Source of the DNA: an uncultured Pseudomonadota bacterium
GTDB lineage: Bacteria; Pseudomonadota; Gammaproteobacteria; Steroidobacterales; Woeseiaceae
Reading direction: 5' to 3'
Assembly (NCBI GenBank): GCA_913055625.1
Contig: CAJXJW010000003.1
Coordinates: 186,001 to 250,000 of the forward strand
Length of the DNA: 64,000 bases
The notes under the pieces are model-generated. The model searched no databases, had not been told where the DNA came from, and saw only the letters and a program-made list of their open reading frames with translations. Below, one piece after another: positions 8,468 to 17,252 of this stretch (position 1 is the stretch's first letter; each line of letters opens with the position of its first letter). The position numbers and the translations under genes were made by a program.

Positions 8468-9558
8468 TAGAGACCGCTCTTCGCGCGGGCGAACGCGCGC
8501 GTGCGCGGCCGCTCGGCCTTCGGGTCGACGGGCAGCACCGGGAACAGCAGGTCCCAGGCCGCCGCGTCAGGAAAGATCGACGGGTCCTCGAGGATCTCGG
8601 GGAGCACCTCCGGCCAGGACGCCCCGTTCGCGTTCGCGTACCAGGTCAGGTTCGAGTTCGCGGCCGCGACGTCGGCGCGCAGCAGGAAATCGATGAAGCG
8701 ATACGCGTTGTCGACGTGCGGCGCATCCGTCGGGATGAACAGCCCGTCGATCCAGAGTCCGGAGCCCTCCCTCGGCATCGTGTAGCGCAGGTCGACGTCG
8801 ATGCCCGCCTCTTCCGCGCGCGCGGCCGCCTGCGCGAAGTCGCCGGACCAGCTCATCGCGAGGCAGACTTCGCGGTTCGGCAGGTCGGAAATCATCTTCT
8901 GGTTGCTGAAGTACAGGACGTGCGGGCGTACGGACTCGAGCACGGCTTCCGCGTCCGCGAGGTCGTCGAGGTCGATCGAGTTGGGCTCACGGCCGAGGTA
9001 GGCCATGACCATCGGCAGCACGTCGGTCGGGCTGTCGAGAAAGGACACGCCGCAGTCGGCAAGCTTCGAGATGACCGCCGGGTCGAATAACACGTCGGCC
9101 GAGTCCATCGGATGGTCGGGCAGGCGCTTGCGTACCAGGTCGGCATTCCACGCATAGCCCGTGGAGCCCCAGTGGTACGGCACCGTGTAGCCGCGGACCG
9201 CGGGATACAGGTCCAGGCGCCGCATCAGATCCGGGTCGAGGTTGCCGATGTTCGAGAGCCGCGATACGTCGATCGGCTGGTACACGCCGACCGGGACGAG
9301 CCGCGCCGAGAACTGGTAGCTGTGCACGACGACGTCGTAGCCGCTGTTGCCGGTCAGCATCTTGACGTCGACCACTTCGGAGGAGTCGTAGATGTCGTAG
9401 TTGACGCGGATGCCGGTCTCCTCCTCGAAGCGCCTGAGCATCTCCGGCGAGACGTAGTCGGCCCAGTTGTAGACGTTGACGACGTTCGCCGGGTCCGAGT
9501 CGCTGCTTTTGGGCGAGCAGCCCGCGACCGGCACGGCGAGTACCAGCATCAGGGTCAC
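8467..9558 (-). CDS. Polyamine-type extracellular solute-binding lipoprotein (PotD/PotF family)
   Basis: 363 aa from the GTG at 9556-9558. A lipobox VAGC with Cys14 predicts a lipid-anchored periplasmic binding protein, and VVNVYNWADYVSPEML is the hallmark PotD/PotF N-terminal strand. The GTG start gives a very short signal with no positive charge. A CTG six codons upstream (9574-9576) is in frame, lies 10 nt after GGAG and would give an N-terminus with Lys (LTKPALV), so it may be the true start. The acyl-CoA dehydrogenase gene ends about 46 bp upstream on the same strand. Family ligands are putrescine and spermidine; in this context a methylated or quaternary amine is equally possible. Confidence 0.86.
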   Translation of the reverse strand: MTLMLVLAVPVAGCSPKSSDSDPANVVNVYNWADYVSPEMLRRFEEETGIRVNYDIYDSSEVVDVKMLTGNSGYDVVVHSYQFSARLVPVGVYQPIDVSRLSNIGNLDPDLMRRLDLYPAVRGYTVPYHWGSTGYAWNADLVRKRLPDHPMDSADVLFDPAVISKLADCGVSFLDSPTDVLPMVMAYLGREPNSIDLDDLADAEAVLESVRPHVLYFSNQKMISDLPNREVCLAMSWSGDFAQAAARAEEAGIDVDLRYTMPREGSGLWIDGLFIPTDAPHVDNAYRFIDFLLRADVAAANSNLTWYANANGASWPEVLPEILEDPSIFPDAAAWDLLFPVLPVDPKAERPRTRAFARAKSGL

Positions 9559-9604
9559 GAGGGCGGGCTTGGTCAGGACGGCGCTTCTCCGGCGTTTGCC
9601 CCCC

Positions 9605-10765
9605 TTACATACCGTCGAGGCCGCGCTTGAGCAAGGCCCGCGCGATGATGAGCCGCTGGATCTCGCTCGTGCCTTCCCAGATCCGGTCGACGCGCAGCTC
9701 GCGGAAGAAGCGCTCGGCCACGTTCTCGCGCATGTAGCCTCGGCCGCCGAAGATCTGCAGGGCGCGGTCCGCGACCCGGTTCGCCATCTCCGACACGTAG
9801 AGTTTCACCATCGAGCAGCGGGCGTGCTGCTTCTTCAGGTCCTCGCCGCGATCGCTGGCACGCGCCGCCTCGAACGTCATGAGCCGGGACGCGTACAGCT
9901 CGGTGACGCAGTCCGCGAGCATGGCCTGGATGAGCTGCTTCTCGGCGAGCGGTGCGCCGTCGACGATGCGGTTCTGCGCGAACTCGGTGGCGTCCTCGAT
10001 CAGCCGGGCCGCGGCCCCGCAGCTCCGGGCGCCGATCATCAGCCGTTCGTGCCGGAACCAGCTGTGCGTGAACGCCATGCCGTCGCCCGGCTTGCCGACC
10101 CGGTGGTTCGCCGGCACGCGCACGTCGCGGAACGCGATCGTCGGGTGGTGCGCGGCATAGGTGTGGCTGAACAGCGGCGTCTCCAGCACCTCGATGCCCG
10201 GCGTGCCCTGGTCGACGAAGAAGAACGCGTCCTCGTCCTCGTCGGTGATGCGTGCCTGGAAGAAATAGAAATCGGCCAGGTTCGCGCTGGTCACGTACCA
10301 CTTCTCGCCGTTCAGCAGGTAATCGCCATCGACTTTCTCGGCGGTTGCGTCGAGACCCGCGACGTCGGAGCCCGGGCCGGCCTCCGTGATCGCGTAGCAG
10401 TCCTTACGCTCACCACGCGTCATCGGCAGGATCCAGCGCTCGAGCTGTTCCTCCGTGCAGGCCTCGAACATCCAGCTCTGCGCTTCCGGGAAGCACCAGG
10501 ACAGCGCGTTCGTGACCCTACCCAGCTGCTCCCAGATCGCGGCCTGCTCCTCCATCGAGAGCTCCAGCCCTCCGTGCGACTTCGGCACGTCGATCCGCGT
10601 GAAGCCGAGCTCGATCGCGCGCGCCTTGTTGCGCTTCGTAATCGCCGCCGGCAGTTCGCCGCCGTTCAGCTCCGCTTCGACCTCGTGCGGCTTCAGGTAC
10701 TCGTCCGCGTACGCGCGGGCGATGGACTGCCACTCGCGGGCAGATTCACTCAGGTGGATGTTCAC
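9605..10765 (-). CDS. Acyl-CoA dehydrogenase family flavoprotein
   Basis: 386-aa FAD-dependent acyl-CoA dehydrogenase. The YAITEAGPGSD motif (about 128-138) and the C-terminal RIWEGTSEIQR with catalytic-base candidate Glu364 place it with short/medium-chain acyl-CoA dehydrogenases. The start is GTG (10763-10765) inside the 3' end of the TetR gene, overlapping by 20 bp, so it is cotranscribed with the regulator. Gene context suggests oxidation of a CoA-activated carboxylate made during catabolism of the transported compound, with the NDP-forming ligase at 17.3 kb as a possible supplier of the thioester. A crotonobetainyl/butyrobetainyl-type substrate would suit but cannot be shown. Confidence 0.87.
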   Translation of the reverse strand: MNIHLSESAREWQSIARAYADEYLKPHEVEAELNGGELPAAITKRNKARAIELGFTRIDVPKSHGGLELSMEEQAAIWEQLGRVTNALSWCFPEAQSWMFEACTEEQLERWILPMTRGERKDCYAITEAGPGSDVAGLDATAEKVDGDYLLNGEKWYVTSANLADFYFFQARITDEDEDAFFFVDQGTPGIEVLETPLFSHTYAAHHPTIAFRDVRVPANHRVGKPGDGMAFTHSWFRHERLMIGARSCGAAARLIEDATEFAQNRIVDGAPLAEKQLIQAMLADCVTELYASRLMTFEAARASDRGEDLKKQHARCSMVKLYVSEMANRVADRALQIFGGRGYMRENVAERFFRELRVDRIWEGTSEIQRLIIARALLKRGLDGM

Positions 10766-11405
10766 GGTTGGCCGGGCTCCGGAAGTGGTCGGGAAAAACC
10801 TGGGACAGGTAGCTGCGAATGGCGTCGAGGCCCTGGCGGCGATCCCAGGACTGCGGGCTGATCAGGCACGACAGCCACAGGCCGTTCGTCATCGCCGTGA
10901 GCGCCGTCGCCGCCTGCAATGCCGTGACGTGCGTGTACCCGCCGTCTTCGATGATCTCGGCGCACAGGCGCTCGACGACGGTGTCGTAGTAGCGGTCGAT
11001 CTCGTCACAGATCCTGCGGTACGTCGGCCGCGACTTGACCTCGCCCCAGAACGCGAACCAGACCGCGAGTTTCGCCGGCTGGCAGATGCCGGGGCTCAGG
11101 TCGAGTTCCATCAGTGCCAGCAGGCCGGCAGCCGGGGATTCGCTGGCACGCTCCAGCGCCCGCTCGAAGTTCGCGCGGTACTCCCCGGCGAGAGACTCGA
11201 GCGTCTCCCGTAACAGGTTGTCCTTGCTCTGGAAGTGCAGGTTGACGATGCCCTGCGACAGGCCGGCCTCGCGGGCCACGTCCGCCAGCGTCGTGCCGCC
11301 GATGCCCTTCCGCCCGATGCATTTCATCGTCGCGTCGATGAGCTGCCGGCGCCGTTTCACGCGCGCTTCCGCGCGCCCGGCGGACGCCTTAACCACTTGT
11401 GCCAT
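10746..11405 (-). CDS. TetR-family transcriptional regulator, BetI-like
   Basis: 219 aa. The N-terminal HTH (about residues 18-64) contains RRRQLIDAT and TLADVAREAGLSQGIVNLHF, closely resembling the corresponding parts of BetI, the choline-responsive repressor of betaine genes. The ligand domain also shares the BetI-like WFAFWGEVKSRPTYRR and MTNGLWLSCLIS segments. A GGAG site lies 5 nt before the ATG. It is first in a leftward operon with the acyl-CoA dehydrogenase and transporter genes and is divergent from the aminotransferase operon. A perfect TetR-type palindrome sits between the two starts, so it probably represses both arms until a quaternary-amine-like ligand or CoA intermediate binds. 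Confidence 0.87.
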   Translation of the reverse strand: MAQVVKASAGRAEARVKRRRQLIDATMKCIGRKGIGGTTLADVAREAGLSQGIVNLHFQSKDNLLRETLESLAGEYRANFERALERASESPAAGLLALMELDLSPGICQPAKLAVWFAFWGEVKSRPTYRRICDEIDRYYDTVVERLCAEIIEDGGYTHVTALQAATALTAMTNGLWLSCLISPQSWDRRQGLDAIRSYLSQVFPDHFRSPANREHPPE

Positions 11406-11479
11406 GCAAACTCCGGAGCCTCGACTTCGCCGTCAATCGCCTGATTTCAGGCGGGTTTCCGACCATCATCATGCCACAC

Positions 11480-11501
11480 AATGAATGAATACTCATTCAT
11501 T
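11480..11501. promoter_or_regulatory. TetR/BetI-type operator palindrome
   Basis: Arms AATGAATGA and TCATTCATT (9 bp, perfect) are separated by ATAC. This is the size and ATGAATGA..TCATTCAT form common for TetR/AcrR/BetI operators. It lies about 75 bp upstream of the regulator and about 60 bp upstream of the aminotransferase, so one site could control both divergent operons. Confidence 0.75.
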
Positions 11502-11560
11502 TTTCTGGACCGCCTGCGCCCTTCCGTGGGACCATACGCCCCTTGGCAACAGGAGGCTAT

Positions 11561-12886
11561 ATGCGGTGCCTGGCAAATTCCAATGCGCATTTTCAGAAGG
11601 CCTACAGCAAGTTACCGCTGGGCGTTTCGTCCAATTTCCGTTACTGGGGTGACCAGAAGACGATCTACATCGAGCGCGGCCAGGGCGGCCGCGTCTGGGA
11701 CATCGACGGCAACGAGTACATCGATTACCGGCTCGCCTACGGGCCGATCATCCTCGGCTACGCGGACCCCCGCGTCGATGCGGCCGCCCGCGACGGGATG
11801 AACGTCGGCGGCGTGTTCGCGCTGTCCACCGAGCTCGAGTACGAGGTCGCCTGCCGGGTGACCCGGATGGTTCCGTCGGCCGAGCTCGTGCGTTTCTCTA
11901 ACTCGGGCACCGAGGCCGTGATGGCGGCGTTGCGCGTCGCGCGCGCCTACACCGGCAAGGACGCACACGTCGTCGTCGAGGGCGGCTACCACGGCGTGTT
12001 CAGCGAAGTCATGTGGTACACCGAGATCGAGGACTGGGACCCGAAGGACGGCGCACCGCCGATCATGCCCTACGGCGACGGCGTCCCGGCCGTGACCAAG
12101 CGCCTGTACCACACGGTGCCGCTGAACGACGCGAACGCTGTCGAGGACCTCCTGCGCGAGCACCACAACGACATCGGCGCATTCCTGGTCGAACCGATCA
12201 TGGGCAACTGCTGCGGCATTACCGCGACGAAGGAATACCTGCAGGCGGTGCGCGAGCTCTGCGACCGCTACAACGTCGTGCTCGTCATCGACGAGGTGAA
12301 AACCGGGTTCCGCGTCGCCAAGGGCGGCGTCCAGGAACTGTTCGGCGTACAGGCCGACGTCTGCACGTTCGCGAAGGCGCTCGGCAACGGCTACCCGATC
12401 GCGATCGTCGCCGGGCGCGAGGACATCATGCGCCACTTCGGCGACGGCGTCGTGCACGGCGGCACGTTCACCGGGCACTCCGTGTCGCTGGCCGCCGCAA
12501 ACAGGACGCTCGAGATACTTGACGAAACCTCGGCGCTGGCCGACATTGCCGAACACGGCCGGCAGTTGCAGGCCGGCATCAGCCGCATACTGACGGCGCG
12601 GGACATCGAGCACAGCTTCACCGGGCACCCGGCGCTGATGGGCCTGTTCTTCGCCGAGTCGCCACCGTCGGACTACCGCGGATGGCTGGAGTCGGACTAC
12701 GACTTCTACGACGCGCTGGCGCCGAACCTGCACGACGAGGGTGTCCTGGTCGAGCCGGACTCGCGGGAACCATGGTTCATCTGCGAGGCCCATGCGGTCG
12801 ACTGCCTGGAACCGACGCTGGCCGGGTTCGAGCGGGCCGTGGACAAGACGCTGGATGCAGCAAAGAAGCAGGCGGCGACAGCCTGA
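11561..12886 (+). CDS. Class III PLP-dependent aminotransferase, glutamate-1-semialdehyde aminomutase-like
   Basis: 441-aa fold-type I enzyme. PLP contacts are visible: NSGTEAVMAALRVARA (phosphate cup, about 114-129), VLVIDEVKTGFR (Asp244) and TFAKALGNGYP (Schiff-base Lys272), with the GSA-aminomutase-like GGTFTGHSVSLAAA later. I chose the ATG at 11561 because AGGAGG precedes it at 11551-11556; a TTG at 11543 is in frame but has no such site. As the first gene of a rightward catabolic operon it is unlikely to be the heme-pathway HemL. It more likely transaminates, or shifts an amino group on, an intermediate of the degraded compound. The flavoprotein gene starts 22 bp after its stop. Confidence 0.84.
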   Translation: MRCLANSNAHFQKAYSKLPLGVSSNFRYWGDQKTIYIERGQGGRVWDIDGNEYIDYRLAYGPIILGYADPRVDAAARDGMNVGGVFALSTELEYEVACRVTRMVPSAELVRFSNSGTEAVMAALRVARAYTGKDAHVVVEGGYHGVFSEVMWYTEIEDWDPKDGAPPIMPYGDGVPAVTKRLYHTVPLNDANAVEDLLREHHNDIGAFLVEPIMGNCCGITATKEYLQAVRELCDRYNVVLVIDEVKTGFRVAKGGVQELFGVQADVCTFAKALGNGYPIAIVAGREDIMRHFGDGVVHGGTFTGHSVSLAAANRTLEILDETSALADIAEHGRQLQAGISRILTARDIEHSFTGHPALMGLFFAESPPSDYRGWLESDYDFYDALAPNLHDEGVLVEPDSREPWFICEAHAVDCLEPTLAGFERAVDKTLDAAKKQAATA

Positions 12887-12908
12887 CGACCGGAGTTACA
12901 GACAAAGA

Positions 12909-14525
12909 ATGAGAACTTACGACGCGATCGTCGTCGGTGCCGGCCACAACGGCCTGACGACGGCAGCTTTCCTCGCGCGCGCCGGGCTGGATGTCGTGTG
13001 CGTCGAGAAGAACGACTACATCGGCGGCGCGGCGGTCAGCCGCAACCTGTACAAGGACTGGATCTACTCGAACTGTTCCTACGTGTGCAGCCTGTTGCGC
13101 CCGGAGATTTTCCGCGAACTCGAGCTGCACCGGCACGGCCTGCAGGTCACGCCGTACGGCGGTTCGGTCACGTTCATGCAGAACGGCGACTACTTCGGCT
13201 CGTATCACGACGACGAGGTGATGTACCGCGAGATGTGCCGCTTCTCCCGGCACGACGCGGACGCGTACAAGGCCTACTCCGCCGACACGATGCGGCAGTG
13301 CCGATTCATCCGCGAGTTCCTGCTGTCGACCGCGCCGGACCCGACGTCGTTCAAGCCTTCGGACATCCGCGAGCTGATGAAGATCGGCGGCAAGTTCCTC
13401 GAGATGAGCGAGGACCGGATGTACGAGACGATCCGCTTCTGGACGATGAGCGTCGCCGAGTACCTCGACGAGTACTACGAGACCGACGTCATCAAGGCGG
13501 CGTTTTCCGGCAGCGGCATCATCGGCACGGCGCTCGGCATTCATTCGCCGGGCACCGCGTACGTGCTGCTCCACCACTACATGGGTGAGGTAGACGGCAA
13601 CGTCGGCAGCTGGGGCTACGCCCGCGGCGGCATGGGCGCGGTGTCGAAAGCCATCGCCGGCGCGTTCCAGGCGGCCGGCGGCGAGCTGCGCACCGAGGCC
13701 GGCGTCGACCAGATCATCGTGAAGAACGGCAAGGTCACTGGCGTCGCGCTGGAAAACGGCGAGGAGATCCGCGGCAACCTCGTCGTGTCGGCGATGGACG
13801 TGAAGCGCACGTTCCTGAACTGCATGCAGGAGTCCGACCTGCCGTCCGACTTCTACCGGCGCGTGAAGAACTTCAAGATCCGTGGCTCGTCCGGCAAGCT
13901 GAACATCGCGCTCGACGGGCTGCCGACGTTCACGGCGCTGCCGAAGGGTTCGCCGCTGATCCATAGCGACATGCATTTCATCGACTCGATGGAGCGCATG
14001 GAACGCGCCTACGACGACTGGAAGGACGGTACGTGGTCGAAGGACCCGTACGTCGACATGGTCATCCCGACGCTGAACGACCCGACGATGGCGCCGCCCG
14101 GCAAGCACTTCATGAGCTGCTTCGTGCAGTACTGCCCGCACCAGATCGAGGGGCGCCGCTGGACGGACGCGGAACGCGAGGCGTTCGGCAAGACCGTGAT
14201 CGACCAGATCGCGAACTACAGCCCGGACTTCAAGGACCTGATCCTGCACGCCGAAATCCGCACGCCGCAGGACATCGAGGACCAGATCGGCATCACCGAG
14301 GGCAACATCTTCCACGGCGAGCTGACAATGGACCAGCTCCTGTTCAACCGCCCCGTTCCCGGCTACGCGCAGTACCGCGGCCCGGTCGCAGGCCTGTACC
14401 TGTGCGGTTCGAGCAACCATCCCGGCGGCGGCGTGATGGCCGCACCGGGCGCGAACGCCGCCCGCGAGATCCTCGCGGACCTGAAGCGGCCCAACACGGT
14501 TCCGGAGAATTTCGGTGACGACTGA
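12909..14525 (+). CDS. FAD-dependent oxidoreductase, phytoene-desaturase/PYROXD2-like (copy 1)
   Basis: 538 aa. The ATG at 12909 begins MRTYDAIVVGAGHNG, a dinucleotide-binding GxGxxG at 10-15, followed by GGAAVSR, the GG motif of the CrtI/amine-oxidase superfamily. SWGYARGGMGAVSKAIAGAF and the C-terminal YLCGSSNHPGGGV are typical of COG1233 proteins related to human PYROXD2 rather than true carotenoid desaturases, and no carotenoid gene is present. The stop overlaps the GTG of a second paralogue by 11 bp, so the two may form a heteromer. In this operon an amine or N-methyl dehydrogenase/desaturase role is plausible; the reaction is unproven. Confidence 0.84.
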   Translation: MRTYDAIVVGAGHNGLTTAAFLARAGLDVVCVEKNDYIGGAAVSRNLYKDWIYSNCSYVCSLLRPEIFRELELHRHGLQVTPYGGSVTFMQNGDYFGSYHDDEVMYREMCRFSRHDADAYKAYSADTMRQCRFIREFLLSTAPDPTSFKPSDIRELMKIGGKFLEMSEDRMYETIRFWTMSVAEYLDEYYETDVIKAAFSGSGIIGTALGIHSPGTAYVLLHHYMGEVDGNVGSWGYARGGMGAVSKAIAGAFQAAGGELRTEAGVDQIIVKNGKVTGVALENGEEIRGNLVVSAMDVKRTFLNCMQESDLPSDFYRRVKNFKIRGSSGKLNIALDGLPTFTALPKGSPLIHSDMHFIDSMERMERAYDDWKDGTWSKDPYVDMVIPTLNDPTMAPPGKHFMSCFVQYCPHQIEGRRWTDAEREAFGKTVIDQIANYSPDFKDLILHAEIRTPQDIEDQIGITEGNIFHGELTMDQLLFNRPVPGYAQYRGPVAGLYLCGSSNHPGGGVMAAPGANAAREILADLKRPNTVPENFGDD

Positions 14526-16059
14526 CAAGTACGATGCCATCGTCGTCGGCGCGGGGCACAACGGGCTCGTCTGCGCCGCCCTGCTCGCGAAAGCCGGCAA
14601 GCGCGTGCTGGTGCTCGAAGCGAACGACCAGGTGGGCGGCGCGGCGGTGACCCGCCCGTTCGCCGACGGCTACTCGACCTCGGCCTGCGCACACCTGCTG
14701 TACCAGCTGCAGCCCGCGGTCCGCAAGGACCTGGGGCTGAAGCCCGCACTCGCCCGCGACGAGCTCGCAACGATCGCGCTGGCCGAGTCCGGCGAACACG
14801 TGCGCCTCGACGGCAACTCGGTGAGCGGCGTGTCCGACGAGGACGCCGCCGAATACCGTGCGTTCCGCAAACGCGTGAACCGCTACGCCGACCTGCTCGA
14901 GACCTACCTGAACATGGCGCCGCCGCGGCTCGGCACGAAGGACAAGCGCGACCTGGTGACGCTGGCGCGCCTCGGCTTCGACATCCGCCGGCTCGGCAAG
15001 ACCGAGATGCGCGAGTTCCTGCGCATCATCGGCATGAACATCTTCGACGAGGTCGTCGAGCGATTCGACAGCGGCCTGCTGAAGGGCGCCATCAGCCTGG
15101 ACGCGGTCCTCGGCACGCACCTCGGACCGCGCTCGCCGAACACCATGCTCACGTACCTGTACCGCCTGGCGGGCGGGCACGGCCGGATGGCGATAGCCGC
15201 CGGTGGCCTCGGCGCCGTCAGCGACGAACTCGCCCACGTGGCGCGCGGCGCAGGCGTGACGATACGCACCGGCATGCCGGTGCGCCGCATCGTCGTCGAG
15301 AACGGGCGCGTCGCCGGCGTCGAAACGGAGGACGGCACCCGCTTTTCGAGTTTCACCGTCATCTCGAACGCCGACCCGAAACGAACGATTCTCGACCTCG
15401 TCGGGGCTCGACACTTCGAAACCGGGTTCGCACGGCGCGCCACGCACCTGCGCGCGAAGGGTAACGCCGCGAAACTGCACCTCGCGCTCGACGCGCTGCC
15501 GGAGTTCCGTGACCTGTCGAAGAAAGAGCTCGGCCAGCGCCTCGTGATCGCGCCCGACGAGAACTACGTCGAGCGCGCATTCAACCCGGCAAAGTACGGC
15601 GAGACCTCGCCGGCGCCCGTCGTGGAGATCACGATCCCGAGCCTCGCCGACGACACACTGGCCCCGACCGGCAAGCACGTGCTGTCCGCCGTCGTGCAGT
15701 ACGCGCCGCACGCGCTGCGCGAGGGTTGGTCCGACGGCACGAAGGCCGCGTTCGAGCAAACCGTCATCGAGACGATCGCGCGCTATGCGCCGGGCCTCGG
15801 CAAGCTGATCATCGGCAGCGAGCTGCTGACGCCGGCCGACATCGAGCGCGAATTCCACATCACCGGCGGGCACTGGCACCACGCGGAGCTCACGCTCGAC
15901 CAGTTCCTGTTCGTCCGGCCGTTGAACGGCGCGGCGCAGTACGCGCTGCCGCTCGACGGCCTGTACCTGTGCGGCGCGGGTTCGCACCCCGGCGGCGGCG
16001 TCAGCGGCGCGCCGGGCCGCAACGCCGCGCGCGCCATCCTCGCAAGGGGCATCGAATGA
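14515..16059 (+). CDS. FAD-dependent oxidoreductase, phytoene-desaturase/PYROXD2-like (copy 2)
   Basis: 514 aa, starting at a GTG overlapping the previous gene by 11 bp. The FAD-binding motif VVGAGHNGLVCAALLAKAG (GxGxxG at 12-17), VGGAAVTRPF and YLCGAGSHPGGGVSGAPG are conserved. It is clearly paralogous to copy 1 but diverged through the central substrate domain. Its stop overlaps the ATG of the GcvT-like gene (ATGA), pointing to tight translational coupling. Two unequal paralogues in a row suggest either successive oxidations in one pathway or a heterodimer. Confidence 0.84.
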   Translation: MTTDKYDAIVVGAGHNGLVCAALLAKAGKRVLVLEANDQVGGAAVTRPFADGYSTSACAHLLYQLQPAVRKDLGLKPALARDELATIALAESGEHVRLDGNSVSGVSDEDAAEYRAFRKRVNRYADLLETYLNMAPPRLGTKDKRDLVTLARLGFDIRRLGKTEMREFLRIIGMNIFDEVVERFDSGLLKGAISLDAVLGTHLGPRSPNTMLTYLYRLAGGHGRMAIAAGGLGAVSDELAHVARGAGVTIRTGMPVRRIVVENGRVAGVETEDGTRFSSFTVISNADPKRTILDLVGARHFETGFARRATHLRAKGNAAKLHLALDALPEFRDLSKKELGQRLVIAPDENYVERAFNPAKYGETSPAPVVEITIPSLADDTLAPTGKHVLSAVVQYAPHALREGWSDGTKAAFEQTVIETIARYAPGLGKLIIGSELLTPADIEREFHITGGHWHHAELTLDQFLFVRPLNGAAQYALPLDGLYLCGAGSHPGGGVSGAPGRNAARAILARGIE

Positions 16060-17252
16060 ACCCGACACAGGTAGCGCAGGGTCGCCTGCACACGCCGTTC
16101 CATTCGCGGATCGCGGCACTCGACACGCTGAACAACTGGCACACGTGGAAGGGCTACACGACGCCCGACGCGCTGTACTGCGCGGACCTCGAGTACTTCG
16201 CGATCCGCAACGCGACCGCGGTGTTCGACCTCACGCCGATGACGAAGTACCGCATCACCGGTCCGGACGCCGAGGCCTACGTAAACCGCCTCGTCACGCG
16301 CGACATGACGAAGATCCGGCCGGGTCGCGTCGCTTACGCCGTGTGGTGCGACGACGCCGGCCAGGTGCTCGACGACGGCACGATCTTCCACCTGCGCCCC
16401 GGCGAGTACCGCCTGTGCAGCCAGGAGCGGCACTTCGCCTGGCTGACCGCGGCGACGATCGGCTTCGACGTCACCGTGAAGCACGAGACCGCCGACGTCG
16501 CGGCGCTGGCCGTGCAGGGGCCGACATCGTTCAGCGTGCTGAAAGCGATGGGCTACCCCGAACTCGGCGAGCTCAAGCCGTTCGGACTCGCGCACGTCGA
16601 TTTCCAGGGCGCGGAACTGATGGTGTCGCGCACCGGCTATACCGGCGACCTCGGCTACGAGCTATGGATCGAGCCCGGCAAGGCGGAAGCGCTATGGGAT
16701 GCGCTGTTCGAGGCCGGCCGGCTGTACGGCATCCGCGCAATCGGCACCGAAGCGCTGGAACACGCGCGCATCGAGGCAGGCTTCCTCGCCGCGTACCACG
16801 AGTTCCTCCCGGCCGACGAGACGATCCGCACCGGGCGTTCGCGCTCGCCGCTCGAACTCGGCCTGGAATGGACCGTCGACTTCAAGAAGCCGGTGTTCAA
16901 CGGCCGGCGCGCGCTCGCCGAGGAAGCGAAGCGCGGCTCGACCTGGCGCCTCGTGAAACTCGACATCGAGGGCAACAAGCCGGCGCACAATTCCTACATC
17001 TTCGCGAAACCGAAGAACAACCGCGAGGCGATCGGCTTCATCACGTCCGCGGCCTGGTCGCCGGTCTGCAAGCAGAACATCGCGCTCGGCACGGTGCGCA
17101 CCCCGCACGGTAAGCCGGGCGACACCGTCTGGGTGGAGATCTACTACCAGCGCGAGATGCACTGGAGCCGCAAGATGGCGCGGGCGACCGTCGTCGACAA
17201 GCCGTTCTGGTTCCCGGAGCGCCGCGGCGCGACGCCCCCCGGCCCTTACTGA
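16056..17252 (+). CDS. GcvT-family aminomethyltransferase / folate-dependent demethylase-like protein
   Basis: 398 aa. The ATG at 16056 overlaps the upstream stop. The protein matches the GcvT folate-binding fold: TAVFDLTPMTKYRITGPDAE near the N-terminus, SRTGYTGDLGYELWI in the middle and a C-terminal beta-barrel (AAWSPVCKQNIALGTV). Relatives include the glycine-cleavage T-protein, dimethylglycine/sarcosine dehydrogenase C-domains and the DMSP demethylase DmdA, which all pass one-carbon groups to tetrahydrofolate. Placed after two flavoproteins and near a Rieske oxygenase, it is a good candidate for accepting a methyl or methylene group released from an N-methyl substrate. It could instead act as a non-catalytic folate-dependent factor. 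Confidence 0.84.
   Translation: MNPTQVAQGRLHTPFHSRIAALDTLNNWHTWKGYTTPDALYCADLEYFAIRNATAVFDLTPMTKYRITGPDAEAYVNRLVTRDMTKIRPGRVAYAVWCDDAGQVLDDGTIFHLRPGEYRLCSQERHFAWLTAATIGFDVTVKHETADVAALAVQGPTSFSVLKAMGYPELGELKPFGLAHVDFQGAELMVSRTGYTGDLGYELWIEPGKAEALWDALFEAGRLYGIRAIGTEALEHARIEAGFLAAYHEFLPADETIRTGRSRSPLELGLEWTVDFKKPVFNGRRALAEEAKRGSTWRLVKLDIEGNKPAHNSYIFAKPKNNREAIGFITSAAWSPVCKQNIALGTVRTPHGKPGDTVWVEIYYQREMHWSRKMARATVVDKPFWFPERRGATPPGPY

Noticed and set aside
11561-12886. HemL (glutamate-1-semialdehyde aminomutase) of tetrapyrrole synthesis
   Set aside because: The fold is right but the gene leads a BetI-like-regulated catabolic operon with no heme genes.
12909-16059. Carotenoid biosynthesis (phytoene desaturase)
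   Set aside because: No phytoene synthase, cyclase or GGPP synthase is present, and the YLCGSSNHPGGGV-type C-terminus and context fit PYROXD2-like oxidoreductases.
12777-16119. Antisense open frames of about 600 codons over the two PYROXD2-like genes
   Set aside because: Shadows of the flavoprotein genes; low-complexity Val/Arg/Ala composition and no domain or start signal.
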